Shown here piece by piece: positions 35,346 to 48,600 of a DNA stretch of 64,000 nucleotides. Where the stretch lies: positions 28,499,643 to 28,563,642 of the forward strand of contig NC_064761.1 of assembly GCF_011397635.1 (NCBI RefSeq), read 5' to 3'. How positions within the stretch are numbered: position 1 is the first letter of the stretch; each line of letters begins with the position of its first letter. The notes below the pieces were generated by a model, which saw only the letters and a program-made list of their open reading frames with translations, had not been told where the DNA came from and ran no database searches. Source of the stretch: Epinephelus fuscoguttatus. Taxonomy: Eukaryota; Chordata; Actinopteri; Perciformes; Serranidae. Made by a program: the position numbers and the translations under genes.

Positions 35346-35610
35346 CCAACAACAGAAATGACAATCAAAAGCTGATAGTAGCACGGTAGCTGTCTAATCA
35401 GACCGGAGTAAATGTCATCAATGGTCAACCCACCTGTAAGCTTCACAGCTCATTATAGGCAAGACTGGCATGTATGAACAGGAGGTATAAGTCAAGATAT
35501 ATGACTATACTGATTTTGATTCATTCATTTTCAAATCTCCATGTCACAACTACCCAAACTTTATGAATGTGGATTACTGAATTGTTGGAATATCCCTTTA
35601 AGTTGTGGTC

Positions 35611-35642
35611 AGATAGATAGGTAGATAGATAGATAGATAGAT
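35611..35642. repeat. (GATA)n microsatellite
   Basis: About seven GATA units with one GGTA interruption, just beside the putative untranslated exon of slc1a6. Confidence 0.85.
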
Positions 35643-36679
35643 GCAAAATCTTATGAAAATGCTTCATCTACATTAAACTTGCCACCAAAGAAAGAGGAGA
35701 TAAAATGAGATACCCTGTTCGCTGCCTTGAGTTGTGTCAAGCCGTCATGAGGAGACAGATCCTTCCTCCTTCAGCTGCTTGTCCTCCTGAAGACGCTGCA
35801 AAAACAGGAATTCAAACTTTACAATTTTAAACAGAACTTTGACTCACCCCCTGTCAGTTAGTTTCATTCATTAACCGGCTCCAAACACGACTAATTACAA
35901 ATCAAATCTTACACACCTCTGTCCGTCCAAGACGCTCCTCACACCGTCATGTGGCTCTCTCTCCCTGTCTCTCCACCACGCAGCTGATAATGAACTGCTG
36001 TTGCCCACACACTGTATCTCCTCTCATCAATTTCACTCTCACTGTATCTGCCGTTTTTTACTATCAAGCAGCTTGTGCGCGTCCGTGCAGCCTCCGGCGC
36101 CGCGGAGCGCCTGGGAGGTCCGCGTGGGAGGAGGAGAGGTTAAGGATCCTTCACGAGAGAGGAGGAAAAACACAAGATAAACCACCTGCTGCCCGTCCAC
36201 AGCGATGAAGCCTGTGTGAAATACACCCGACTGCTCTCTTTCATAGTAAAAGAAATGTTTCAAGAAATGAATGATGACGTCATTAACCAGCTACATGATG
36301 GGGCCACACATTGGTACCTGCACCCATGATGCTTACTGCACAATGACCTTGGGTCCTGAAGGAGCCTGCAGTACACACACTCAGTAGTACTCACTGCTCA
36401 CTCACTCACTCACTGCTCTGAACAACTCTGGGGAACTCGTGTTTGTAACCCTTTGGCACCCAGCTGCAGCTCCCCACTCTTACACCCACTCATCATGTTC
36501 ACTAAAGTTGCATTGATATGCATGAAGCCTACCACCAACTGAAAAAAGCTGCACCATATTTTTTTTTTATTAACACACATATTCAAACTGTCTAAGAGGA
36601 AATGATTCGGCAAGTGCAGGTTATAGGTAGCTACTACTGGGTTTGCACAGACAGAAAGGAAACTGTGCATTACTGTCAG

Positions 36680-36965
36680 GGAATGTTGTGAGTTGTAATG
36701 GAGCCAAATTGTGCGCCGTTACCTTTGTTAAATGTTGCTGTTGTCCCTGGTTTTATATGAGTAGAGGAAAGGTACGTTAGCAGCTAGGCTAATTTATACA
36801 ATGTAAAATGCCATAGGCTTGTGCTAATAACATTAGCATGTTGTATTTGTGGGGAAAATGTGTCCAGATAAAGACAAGTGCTTGACTGTAAATGCTGCGA
36901 GTTACAGTGAAGCTGATTTGTGTACTTGTGTTTGAAATTGTCTCTATTAAGCCATGTTTAATGTG
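36680..36965. repeat. Third copy of the 27660-28080 repeat unit
   Basis: It contains TATGAGTAGAGGAAA, GCTAATTTATACAATGTAAA, AACATTAGCATGTTGTATTT and GCCATGTTTAATGTG in the same order as the unit at 27885-28080. Confidence 0.65.
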
Positions 36966-37295
36966 CGTTCTGAATCGACTAAACTTTACAGCACGTCATG
37001 AACTCTAAAGCAGTGTCCTTGTAGGGACACTTAAAAAGGTCCGCAGATGTCCTCCAGCATTTTAAGAATCTGACATTTGGAGATAAAGAGTTGCTAAATG
37101 AATATGATTCTACATTTGTATAAATCTGGAGAAAACCATTATGTTAATGAGCGTCTTCTTGTTCCGAAGCTTCACAGCAGCTGAGACTGAACCACAAGGT
37201 CAGTTTAGAAGCTGTTCCATCAAATTACAGGATCTTCCTCAGCAGTTTCCTCACCTCATTTCTTTCTGAGCACTTTCAGTACTTCAACATCTACA

Positions 37296-38477
37296 CTCAC
37301 TGGCCTCTTTATTAGGTACACCTGTTCAACTGCTCCTCAATGCAAATAGCTAATCAGCCAATCACGAGGCAGCAACTCAATGTATTTAGGCATGTAGACG
37401 TGGTCAAGACAACCTGCTGAAGCATCAGAATGTGGAAGAAAGGTGATTTAAGTGACTTTGAACATGGCATGGTTGTTGGTCTGAGTATTTCAGAACCTGC
37501 TGATCTACTGGGATTTTCACACACAACCATCTCTAGGGTTTACAGAGGATGGTCTGAAAAAGACAAGATATCCAGTGAGCAGCAGTTCTGGGTGAAAATG
37601 CCTTGTTGATGCCAGAGGTCAGAGGAGAATGGCCAGACTGGTTCAAGATGATAGTAAGGCAATAACTCAAATAACCACTGGTTACAACCAAGGTCTGCAG
37701 AAGACCATCTCTGAATGAACAACATGTCAAACCTTGAAGCAGATGGGCTACAGCAGCAGAAGACCACACCAGGTGCCACTCCTGTCAGCTAACAACAGGA
37801 AACTGAGGCTACAGTTCACACAGGCTCACCAAAACTGGACAATAGAAGATTGGAAAAACGTTGCCTGGTCTGATGAGTCTTGATTTCTGCTGCGACATTC
37901 AGATGGTAGGGTCAGAATTTGGTGTAAACAACATGAAAGCATGGATCCATCCTGCCTGCATTAACGGTTCAGGCTGGTGGTGGTGGTGTAATGGTGTGGG
38001 GGATTTCTTGGCACACTTTGGGCCCCTTAGTACCAACTGAGCATGGTTTAAACACCACAGCCTACCTGAGTATTGTTGCTGAGCGTGTCCATCCCTTTAT
38101 GACCACAGTGTACCCATCTTCTGATGGCTGCGTCCAGCAGGATAACGCACCATGTCACAAAGCTCAAATAATCTCAAACTGGTTTCTTGAACATGACAAT
38201 GAGTTCACTGTACTCCAATGGCCTCCACAGTCACCAGATCTCAGTCCAATAGAGCACCTTTGGGATGTGGTGGAACGGGAGATTCGCATCATGGATGTGC
38301 AGCTGACAAATCAGCAGCAACTGTGTGATGCTATCATGTCAATATGGACCAAAATCTCTGAGGAATGTCTCCAGCACCTTGTTGAATCTATGACACAAAG
38401 AATTAAGGCTGTTCTGAGAGCAAAATGGGTCCAACCCAGTACTAGCAAGGTGTACCTAATGAAGTGGCTGGTGAGTG
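37296..38477 (+). mobile_element. Decayed Tc1-like transposon
   Basis: The left end reads CACTCACTGGCCTCTTTATT and the right end, reversed, CACTCACCAGCCACTTCATT. Over 29 bases the inverted repeats agree at 25. The left flank is TA, the Tc1 target; the right flank is TT, probably mutated. The element is about 1.18 kb and encodes a broken transposase. It lies between slc1a6 and tax1bp3. Confidence 0.88.
37430..38470 (+). pseudogene. Tc1-like transposase pseudogene
   Basis: The N-terminal helix-turn-helix region is readable around 37435-37560 (GDLSDFEHGMVVGLSISEPA, then HTTISRVYRGWSE). Further on are SDES, an in-frame stop near 37880, then, in the frame open from 37991, QQDNAPCH and QSPDLSPIEHLWDVVERE. 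The catalytic Asp (SDES), Asp (QDN) and Glu (PIE) of the DDE triad are recognisable. Stops and frame changes between the DNA-binding and catalytic parts make it inactive. Confidence 0.85.
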
Positions 38478-39672
38478 TTTATTGGCCTAAGAGACAACTT
38501 GTTGAATTCCAGTTGGCGAGGAAGACCATGCAAAAAGACTGAAAGCTCCACAACAGCTACTCAACTTTGTACATTTTATATGTATGACGTAGTTCATATT
38601 CATGTACATGAGCCACCATACATGTTCAGCCATGTTTGTAGTAACCAAAGTGGGTCATATTACACAACAGTTTGGGACATGTCCAGCTGTCTTTGCAGCA
38701 ACAAAAGTGGGTACTTTAAAGGTACACTAAGCAGGATTGTCAGTTACACGCTCATCAGTGAAAGTAAAGGAAAGGCAAACCCAAGTTTCACTGTCATTTT
38801 GGCATTTTGCCTCGCTATATTTGTGTTTTTTTGGCGCTCTCTCTTAGCTGCCTGCTGCCTACGGTTTGGCACCTGGTTGCTACTTTTTTTATGAAACTCA
38901 GACTTTACCTAAACGCTGTAGGGGTACACACCCATAAACGTCCTGAACACAGAAAATGAGAAAACGATAAGTAAATACAGACAGAGGGCAGAGATAAATA
39001 CACCACAACACCCTTTCAGTAGTTCATATGTGGTCATAGGTGGTTGAGAGGGATTTCTTTTGTATAAGTCTACACATTGTGTTCTAGGAAAATCCTGCAA
39101 AGTAAATCTTCAAGCATCGACATAATCTTTTCCTAATCCTAACCAAGTGATTCTTGTGCCTTAAACCAAACTACACATTAACCACAGCTTTGTCACAGTG
39201 TTAAAAATAGGAAATTGAAATGTAAAAAAAATGTAATGTTTCAACATATGAAACCTACAAATGTAACTGTGTTTTGCAGAAACACACAATGATGCCATGA
39301 TGGACAAGAGGACCCTAAAGTGCTCAGAAATGTTTTTAAATCTACAACTCCAGGAAAATTAGGCAACTCTATGTGCTAAAAAAAGATTGTGTGATACATG
39401 TGAGGCTGTGTGTGTTGAGATGGTTTAGTCACCTTCATTACAGTTGTTTGATGCCAACACTTTGCTTTGTGAAACCTTCACTTGAAATATGATGTATTTT
39501 TTACAGCTAAATGACATGGACATATTTCAAATCTTCATTTTATTCCAAATTCAGTTTGAAGAAGGGTACTTGCACATCCAACTGTCTCAGATGCAGGTGC
39601 GTTGGGAAATATCACCCGAGTCTTTCAACAGAAAATCCCACACACTGCTCTTGTCCAGCTTCATAATTCATT

Positions 39673-39987
39673 AGTAACACTAACATTTCAGTCCTCCCGG
39701 ACCTTTGTCAAGAGCGATCAGCACCATTATTTCCAACATTGAGCTTAAATAGAAACTGCTCCACCCATTTCACAGGCGTGCACAGGTGTGAGGGAATTAA
39801 TCAGCTGTGGGTGTGTTTCTCAATAATTGACAACAGCCTGTGCACCATATGTCACATATCCCACAAACGAAAGAACAATGGAACAAGAAAAATATAGGAA
39901 AAAACCTTTCTATTTAAGCTCAATGTTTTAAATAATGGTGTTGGACACTCTTGACGAAGGTCCAGGAGGACTGAAGCTGTAGTGTTT
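39673..39987. repeat. Long inverted repeat (fold-back element)
   Basis: The arms 39673-39755 and 39907-39987 are reverse complements with few differences. For example, CTCCCGGACCTTTGTCAAGA pairs with TCTTGACGAAGGTCCAGGAG. The spacer is about 150 bases. There is no ORF. It looks like a fold-back or MITE-type element. Confidence 0.75.
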
Positions 39988-40828
39988 CCAAATTTAGCCA
40001 AACATACTTGATATCTTTGGAAAATAAAAGTTCTGTGTGTTTGATTTAAGCCTTGGTGAATGAAAATTAACAGCATCCCATTTCTCTTTATTTTAATAAC
40101 AGAACAAAAATCCTCTGCATGCCCGTACACTCACTGCAGACATCCATGAAGCCGTTTATTGCACCTTACATGCAGATGAAATCTGAGGCTGTGGGCTTCC
40201 CTCTGGTTACAATCTGATGTAGGACCAAAGCGATAGGAGCAGATTGCATCGCCATGGCAACACAATTATGCTGCCATAACGTGGGAGGCAAGGATCATGT
40301 ATGATCCACTGTTAGATAGTGTAATTATTCACCCGCCTGCAGGGGAGGAACATTTATCTCTGTGTTGTCTTTTAGCGCGCCGAAATTGCATTCTTCCGAT
40401 ACAACATATTAACTATTTCATTTAGTTTGATGTTAATTTTTTGTTGTTGTGAGTTTATAAATCATTTGAAAGGTGTGCAAATTAACACATTGAGTGTATT
40501 TAAAATAGATTCAGGTCAAACAAATCAATTAAGTGAGTTTGAGCACCATGGCAACACCATTATGAAGAGTAACCATAATTCTTAAACGCTGAATAAATTA
40601 TAGCACACAGTACCTCCTGTAATGAAGTTAGGTGGTCATTGCTCCCACTTATAGCTGCCCATTAGTTACCTAGCAACATGCAATGTGCTCATGTTGTGGT
40701 ATTGGTGAGCGCCGGCTGAGACGTTTGTGCAACCACTTTATTGTCTCATAACATGGTGTAATAGTATTATGATGCTCGGGCAAGTGGAATGGAGCATGCT
40801 TCCCTCTGTCCCTGAAACAAAATAATAG

Positions 40829-40830
<2 letters not shown>

Positions 40831-40876
<46 letters not shown>
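40831..40876. repeat. (CA)n microsatellite
   Basis: A pure run of about 23 CA units, the longest microsatellite in the window. Confidence 0.95.
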
Positions 40877-40878
<2 letters not shown>

Positions 40879-41968
40879 TTTGCTCATCAATTATTTCTCA
40901 AAGGGGGATATTAGCTCAGCGTTGCCCTAAATCGACCCTCTCCCATGATGTGACACAGACCAGGTGTTATTTTGAGACTTAAAAAAACATTACACAGCAA
41001 ATTCAGCTGGGCTTCGTTTGGCCCTCAGAAAACAGATTTGGGTAACACATTGCATTTTATACAGCCTGTCACCAAGAAACTAATGACGAACAGTTACAAC
41101 CTGCACCTGCCTTTGTTAAATCAATGATGAAATACAGGGGATGGCAAGTGGGTCCGTTTGACACCTGCACATGTATTTAATTTTCTTGTTCTCTAAGTTC
41201 TAACTGCAGTTGTTTAGGAGAGAAAATGGAGGACTATAAGCCAAAATCAAGCCCAAGCTTTTTTTCTCACAAGCTTATTTAATACTAAGTTGCTTTCCGG
41301 GAATAGTTTTTTCCTAATTTTGCTGCACCATGGAGCATTTATCTCCCGAGTCCTCAGTTCAAAGGTGAGTGATTGGTTCCAGGCTCACATATTTAAGAGA
41401 TGAAAGTAGAGAAAGCTCTCTGTATCAAAATGCCTTGGTAAACACAGAAAGGTCAGGGAATAGATTCTTTGCTTTGAAATGTCAGCTGATTACTTTATAA
41501 CTGACGACATGAAGCTATTTGAAGGGTCTGTAAGGCTTTGCAGTGTGCAGAGGAGGTGGGGGTGAAAAATAGATTGTTATATCAGACGGGATTACATTGG
41601 TGCTTTATCAATAAAAGGTAGAGAGGCATGTTTCATTTTCAGTCACTTTATATATGAGAAACATTCATATAGTAAAAAGTATACAATCAAATGCAAAACC
41701 TTTGTGCTCTACAGGCTGTGTACAAAATCTGACATGATTCATACAGGAAATACTGAAGGTGATTTGTCTTACATTACACTCATATGTAAATGGACCACTG
41801 TGTGGAAATTCTGGAAAGCAAGTGTTCCCAAAATGGGGATCAGGAAACCCCACGAGTCCTAAGATGATAAATGAATGTCAAAAAAACCCCTTAACTTCTG
41901 TTTTCTTCCCCAGCTTTTCTCAAATGTTTGCTTGTTTCCCGTGAAATACTAGAAACTTTCCGACCGAG

Positions 41969-42954
41969 CGGTAAAGTACAGTTTAGTTCAGTACGCTTTT
42001 TTTCCGTTTCCACTGTGAAAAGTTGTGGATGTTACCAATGGAACCGTTCTGTGCTGTCCAAATTTTTGGTCCCCCCTCTGTTGGGGTACCTAGCACACAG
42101 ATCTGGTACTAAAAGGTGGAGCTGTGAACACTGCAGTCCGTTGATTGGTCAATAGAGGACATTCACTCTGCTCAGGGATGAGTTGTGGCTGGTTTTGAGG
42201 CTCATGTCACCACTGTTCATACTGTGGAGAGTTTTACATACATTAGTTAACTATAAAATGAGAGGATGATTTGCTGCCTCTTGCAGCAGCTGTAGACTGA
42301 GAAAAAATAATTTACTTCACTGGGCCGGCTGCCGGCGACTTTTAAGGTGGAACGTTAACTTGTAATGTTACTCAATGCATGAGTTGACGGCGTGAATCCA
42401 TCAGCACACCTTAAATTTCACTGTGACAACTTTGAACTTACTTTAGTTTTTATTTTCATTCTTGGGTACCACAGACTTTTAGTCATGAGTGGATCGTCAA
42501 GCGTTTAAAAATATACATTAATTTCGACCGTATAATGTGAACTGCATATATTCCAATCCTCACTCGCAGGAAAAAAAAGCCTTGTGGAGCCTTGTTCCTG
42601 TGAGCTCCAGCAACACTAACCTCCCGAGCTTGCCTTAGAAGGACAATATGCACAAACCAGCTATTTTTAAATAGCAGTGAGAAACTCACTGCAGCCTGTT
42701 TTATTATGTTCTGACAATGTTGGCGTGCAGCCTCGTTCTGTAGACGATAAACAAGGTGCAGACTTCTTGATCACAGTTGAGGAGCCAGGAAATACAGCGA
42801 ATGCTGCATGAGCAGTGAGTGACAACAACCCCGCCCATATTTAAGAGTGCTGTTTGCGGTGGAAACCCTAGGGTCTAGGTACCAACTCTGAAGGGTTACT
42901 TTTGGTTCCAAAGGTACCATACCGAAAGTGTTTGGTGGAAACGGGGCTTTACCG
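41969..42954. mobile_element. DNA element with CGGTAAAG termini
   Basis: It starts CGGTAAAGTACAG and ends GGGGCTTTACCG. Inside each end are related phrases (CCGTTTCCACTG on the left, TGGTGGAAACGGGG on the right) that are inverted with respect to one another. It is nearly 1 kb and has no transposase. No clear target duplication was found, so superfamily is open. Confidence 0.55.
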
Positions 42955-44515
42955 ATGATTTGGGTTGGTAGTTGGACCAAACCACCAGGGAATGACACTC
43001 AACAATCAACTGTCTTTCCCCAGACTAACATACATCAATTTTTAAATGCCATGATCTGAGAAGAAAAAAAAAATTGACTACACTTTCCATAATTTATGTG
43101 AATACTGAGGCCACAATCTGTGATAAGAGCTAATAAGTAGATATCAATTCAGCCTAAAAGGTTAGGAAACAGTGCATAAATGTATCAAAGGGTTTCATTC
43201 CAAAATGGTTTATTGCAAAAGTGTTAAACTGACTCCACCAATTTAATATTTCAACTCGTCAGGACACATTATGAAGCATCTTTTATGCAGACTGCACCTT
43301 TAAAATTAAGTGTCATCAGCATAATGTTGACTTACTATTGCATTATACCAGCTTTTTGGAGGGGGATTTCATTTTGGAATAAAACCTTTCATTTCACACA
43401 CTTGATTATCAGATAAGGTTATTAATATCAAACAAATCAAATGGTTGTATTAAACACATACAAAATATATTATTGTATAAACCACTAGCATAACAAAAAA
43501 AGAGTCAAAAGATCACTCAAGGACATAAGATTAGTATTGTATTATTCTTTCAGTACTGTAAGAAATCAAAGCCAAAACATTGTTTATGATTAGTATTAAA
43601 TCAGTCATCTGTGATTTTATTGCAGCACGTAGTGTATCAGAGGCAGTAAATCATTGTTGTGTTGCAGCAAACGGAAACAAATAGGCATCATTAAATGTAG
43701 TGGTACTAAGTGTTCATTTAAGGCTGCTGTGCACGTAAAAAAAACAATCACTCCTGCTTGGTTCAGGTTTATAGTTTCAACTTGGACTTTTGGTCATTGA
43801 CAATAAACAACAATATACAGCTTGAGACAGTTTTCTGGATGTGGCTGACTCCAGTGTGAAACTAGTGGGTTTACTTCTATCAAAATAACAAATGATCAAC
43901 TTTCACTAGCTGAACCCGTTAGACGGTGATTTAATAGAGAAAACATTGAAAAATAATAGGTGTTTTCCAAAAGTAGGTCCAGCTAGTGGAGTGTTGTTTG
44001 TATGACACAAAATTTTGAACCTGCTTGTTACTTTAGCAGACGCAGAAAGAGAGAAGATGTTACTTTCCCACACGTGATGGATATCAACAAAAGGTAAGAT
44101 AAATAAAAACACAAAGATTAACTGGTGTAAAGACATGAGTATGCATGAAAACACTGTGCATACAGGTATATGCTTTGTTGTACAGACTTTTTACAGTGGA
44201 CTGTACCATTATAAAAAAGAAAATGACTACAAACACTGCTGTTTTGATCACTTTACAGCGCCTTGGCTTTACTTTGGCTTTGGATGCTGCATCTTGACGG
44301 GAATGAAAGCAAAACATTGAAACGCTGATCATTAATGATACAATGAACACCAATGAACATTCTTGATGTATCCAAACCATCAAGACCAACTTTGGTCAGC
44401 TGTAGACAAAAGGATCAAAGACTATGATTGCTCCCAAAAAACTCGTATCAAGCTTGGATTGTGGATATTTGGCAAATATCTCCAAAGTGGGGATGAATCA
44501 AGAGCATATTGCTAA
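42955..44515. other. Intergenic DNA, no gene recognised
   Basis: AT-rich, with short open frames only. I see no domain, linked splice sites or RNA gene. Confidence 0.45.
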
Positions 44516-45132
44516 AATGGATTGAAATAACTAGTGTGTAAGATGTAGAAGGATTTAGTGTTATCTCGCAGTGACGACTGCAGATTGCAACCAGCTGAAA
44601 CTGCTCCCAGTTAGAATTTGTTCAGTGTTCATTGTTCAGGAGGCTTTAACTGGGAGACAAATTATCCACAGAGGTCTCTTCCTCTCTGAAACAAACTAAC
44701 CAGGTTATTAAACCGGTAAAAACAGAATAAAGAAGTCTCACAATACAAATCAGTGTTTCGTCAATGCTGTCCGGCATGTCGCAGACGGCTGCTAACGTTC
44801 AGGAGGTTTTTACCGCAAGCCGAATTATCCACAGAGGTTGTTCTTGCCAAAACAAATGGACCTGGTGATTTAAAAAGGCTTAAACACTGAATACAGCAGT
44901 TTCTAGAGCCAGTGTTTGTCCGTTCTGGGCTACTGTAGAAACATGGTGTTGCAACATGGCTAACATTGTGGTCGAGGACACTCCCAATATAGATAAAAAC
45001 AGCTCATTCTACGGTAACGAAAACACAAAAATTGTTATTTTCAAGCGATTACACACTAAAGGAAATATGCTTATTTTATTATATTTCATTTCTGCCGATA
45101 CATCCCTCTAAATTCTACACACTGGACCTTTA
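44516..45132. repeat. Dispersed repeat ending in CACTGGACCTTTAA
   Basis: The left part has AGAAGGATTTAGTG and the right end TAAATTCTACACACTGGACC, roughly inverted with respect to each other. The internal GGGCTACTGTAGAAACATGG matches 28499. An internal doublet of about 165 bases is visible: AGGCTTTAACTGGGAGACAAATTATCCACAGAGG at 44640 and a diverged AGGTTTTTACCGC...GAATTATCCACAGAGG at 44803. Confidence 0.55.
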
Positions 45133-45675
45133 AAACTGATGTGCAGTAGAAAGATATGGTATAGTATTGCTTTACGAAAGGTCTTCAAAAAACTAAATTC
45201 AACTCGCTGTCGTTCAAAAATCAAAACAAGTGAACAGTAACTTTAGTAACAATTATGATTATCTGCACAACAGTTCATCTGTTTTAACCTAAGCAATTCT
45301 GTTCATACAGCAACATTTTAAACATGGGCAAAAATCATGTGATCACGCGAGTTCTGGAGCACTTCTCTTTATGAAAAAGTTCGAAAGCCAAAAGTGGATC
45401 TAAAGACTCATTACTGAAAATCAGTTTCACCAGGTTCATCTCAGACGAATATGCTACAAAGATAAAGAGAAAATAAAGCTGATAATATGAGATGAGTTTG
45501 AGTGTGTGTGGAAAGAAAGATCACCCTCTCATTGTCCAGTGACTGTTCAGACTGAGCTGCAGACTCAGACTCATACGTCACCTATGTGTGATATTTTTGC
45601 ATTAACATAAGGCCATGGTCACACCATCATCTGAATTTGTGGGGGTGTCAGCATATAGTAGTGTCGGGTCCTTGG

Positions 45676-48600
45676 CTACTGCATTACTTTGTGGCTGTAA
45701 GTAGTGTCATTACAACTCTGTCTGGGGTAACTGCCCTTTGAGTGTTTGACGGCATCCTCCAACGACTTTCTGGTTACCAGTAGCCGCACCACATCCTCTT
45801 TCTTCTTTGTTAGTCTTTTACGGGCCTGGTCGTGGGTCACCATGGTCATGTCCCAGCCGTTCACCTTGGAAGAAGAGAAGGGATTTGTGTCAGAGAAGCT
45901 GTGGCCATTTTCTCTAATTCAAGTTGATAAACAGCGGAACAAGGAGAGCACTGCTCCTGATGCACAGCTCCGATCTGACTCTGTAGTGTACACATGATGC
46001 CATCTTGTGGATCGTCACCGAAACTCGGTTTCACTGCTCACCTGCATTATTTTGTCTCCCATCCTCAGGCCTGCCGCGTCTGCTGGTCCTTTGGGTGTTA
46101 TCCTGGTCACATAGATGCCCTTCGGACAACACAAACACATTTATTATTAAATATAAAACATTCAACAAAAATAAACAACACATAAAAGAAACTGCGCTAT
46201 TATACAGTCTGACTGGTCGAATCATGACCTATTGGATTACTTTTCTTTCACTGTTAATAGTATATCTCTTTATTAATTCTATTGAACTCAACTGGCAGCA
46301 TAACTGGGCTAAGTTAATTGCCAGAACCACCTCAATATGTGTCTGGGGAAATCCTCAATATTATCAACAAAGGGAAAGTAGCACATTGTTTCCTTTTTTT
46401 ATGTAACGTCTAACTATCACAAACATATTAGGGCTGCCGCCTAATGGTCGACCAAACGTTAATCGACCAGAAAGGTCATTAGCCAGCAAGATTTCACTGG
46501 TCGTCAGTTGCAGGAAAAAAAAAGGGAAACTCTATTAGGCGCTGCACCTTGTCAGAATAAATCAAAACCTATGACTGGACCATGTGGGAATTTAATTTGA
46601 AATGACAAACATAGGAAGAGGCCACACTCAGCAGTCAGACAGGAGTCATGTTACAAACCAATCACAGCCGACAGATATCTTTCCCTTCATCTGTAAGTAT
46701 TCAGTCTGACAAATATGGAAAAGTTGATCATGTTAGTGCAGGGTTACCCAGAGCTTTACATTTGTCCCACAGACGATAGGTCTACACACTTATAAACAGC
46801 ATCTGGAAAAGATTTGTGTTGCCCCGCCCAAAATATATATTTCAATACTTAAATTAATAAAATAAACATGCAGGTGACTAGTTGACTAATGGCCCTGAAT
46901 GACGACTATTGCTCGACTAGGAAAATTCTTAGTCGAGTGCAGCCCTAAAACACATTTAATTACAAAGAAGCAAAATATAACAATGACAAGATGCCATTAA
47001 AGCATGTTAAACATGTAAAAAACATGAGTCTAATGCCGATTTATGATCCAAGTTTTACAAGTGGCTTCTAATATCCAGCACATAAACCTACAATAACTCC
47101 AGAACTAGGAGTGCAACTAACCATTACTTCGAGTCCTTCATTTATAAATTTGTACAGTTTTTTCTTCAATGTACAATAATAAAATAAAAAGAGAAAAGCA
47201 GCAAATACTCACATTTGAAAAACTGGAACCAAAATTTTTGTTGGCTTTTTTGCTTGAGGCGTGACTTAGACAATTGATTAACTAAATTACAACAGCTTCA
47301 AAGTCTCTGCATTGGCTTCTTGTGTGCCTCAGGATTGATTTTAAGATCCTTTTATTGGTTTATACATTTCTTAATGGTCCTACCTACTTATCAGATTTGT
47401 TTTTTTGCCTGCCTGAAGACCTGAGGGCCACAGAGAGTGTTTATGTTTTTAAAAGCAAACTCAAGACCTACCTTTTCAGCCTGGCTTTTAATTGAACTTA
47501 ATGTCTTTTTTGTATTTATCAATATTGTGTATTTATCTATTTATTTATTTTATTAATCTGTTTTTCTAGCTGGCACATTCTTCTATTTAGTTACTTACTT
47601 ATTTACTTATTTCCTGACTGATTAAAAATTGTTTTCTATTTTGAGTTTTTATCCTGCCTTGTTTTTATTGTGTGAAGCACTCTGTGTTGCATTCTGTTTG
47701 TAAGAAAATGCTATATAAATAAAGTGACTGATTGAATGATTGATACTAATATTTAATTATCAGCACTGGGAGTTAAAGAAAACAAGACAGAAGCCTATTG
47801 TTCCTTTAAGTATACCTGTTAAGCAGTATAGATGAGATAAGGGCATCCACACAGCTCTGTAGGAGCATTTCAATAATGCTCATAAACACATCAGGAATAT
47901 CTAAACGAAAGCTTAAAAGGTCAAAAGGTAGAGGCTGATATCTAAAATTATTATTCCTCTCTTACACGGTATCTGTGGTACATTTCTATCTCACTGTATA
48001 AAGCTCACACTGCACATACAGTATAGTCAGCAGGTATGACACATCTTTGTGTATTCCTTTCCATGACATCAGCTATAGGAGTTTGGTTTGTTCCCACCTG
48101 AGGCTACAGGTAATGTGTTCAGACATGTCGTTCATTTAGAGCTCACTAGAGTGCTGCTCTAGCACCACTGTGCTTCAACAGGACAGAGACGTGATAAGGA
48201 ACAGGGGAAAAGTCAGGTAGGGAGCTATGGTGCTATGCTATAAATCGACTGGTAGCTTTGTGCTCCCCTGAAACCCTGGGGAAAACCTGAAGAGTCACAT
48301 CATGGAGTCACCTTGACTGCTGTCTCATTATTATCTGTACTTTGTTGTCTGTAGGACTGGGCAGCATTTCACTACTTATCATCTGTGTTACTATTTTTAC
48401 AGATGGCACTATTGCATTTTTGATTCCCCAACTATGGATAACAAATCCAAAATCACTGAGAATTACACTTTTAGCGATGTCTCGATAGCTACAGAAATAG
48501 TAATTTTGTCGATGGTACAGCCCTGGTTGTACCATGTACTACATGCAGTTATAGTAGGTAAAGAGCTGATGTACACACACAAATATAGACTTACTTTGTC

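Larger units (their letters stand above)
38479..41968. other. Intergenic DNA with scattered repeats
   Basis: No gene was recognised. It holds a TTAAAGGTACACTAAGCAGG repeat start at 38717, a long inverted repeat at 39673-39987 and a (CA)n tract at 40831-40876. Open frames are short and without motifs. Confidence 0.45.

Noticed and set aside
46005-46406. 133-codon plus-strand frame
   Set aside because: Overlaps tax1bp3 exon 3 on the opposite strand and runs into intron; no domain.
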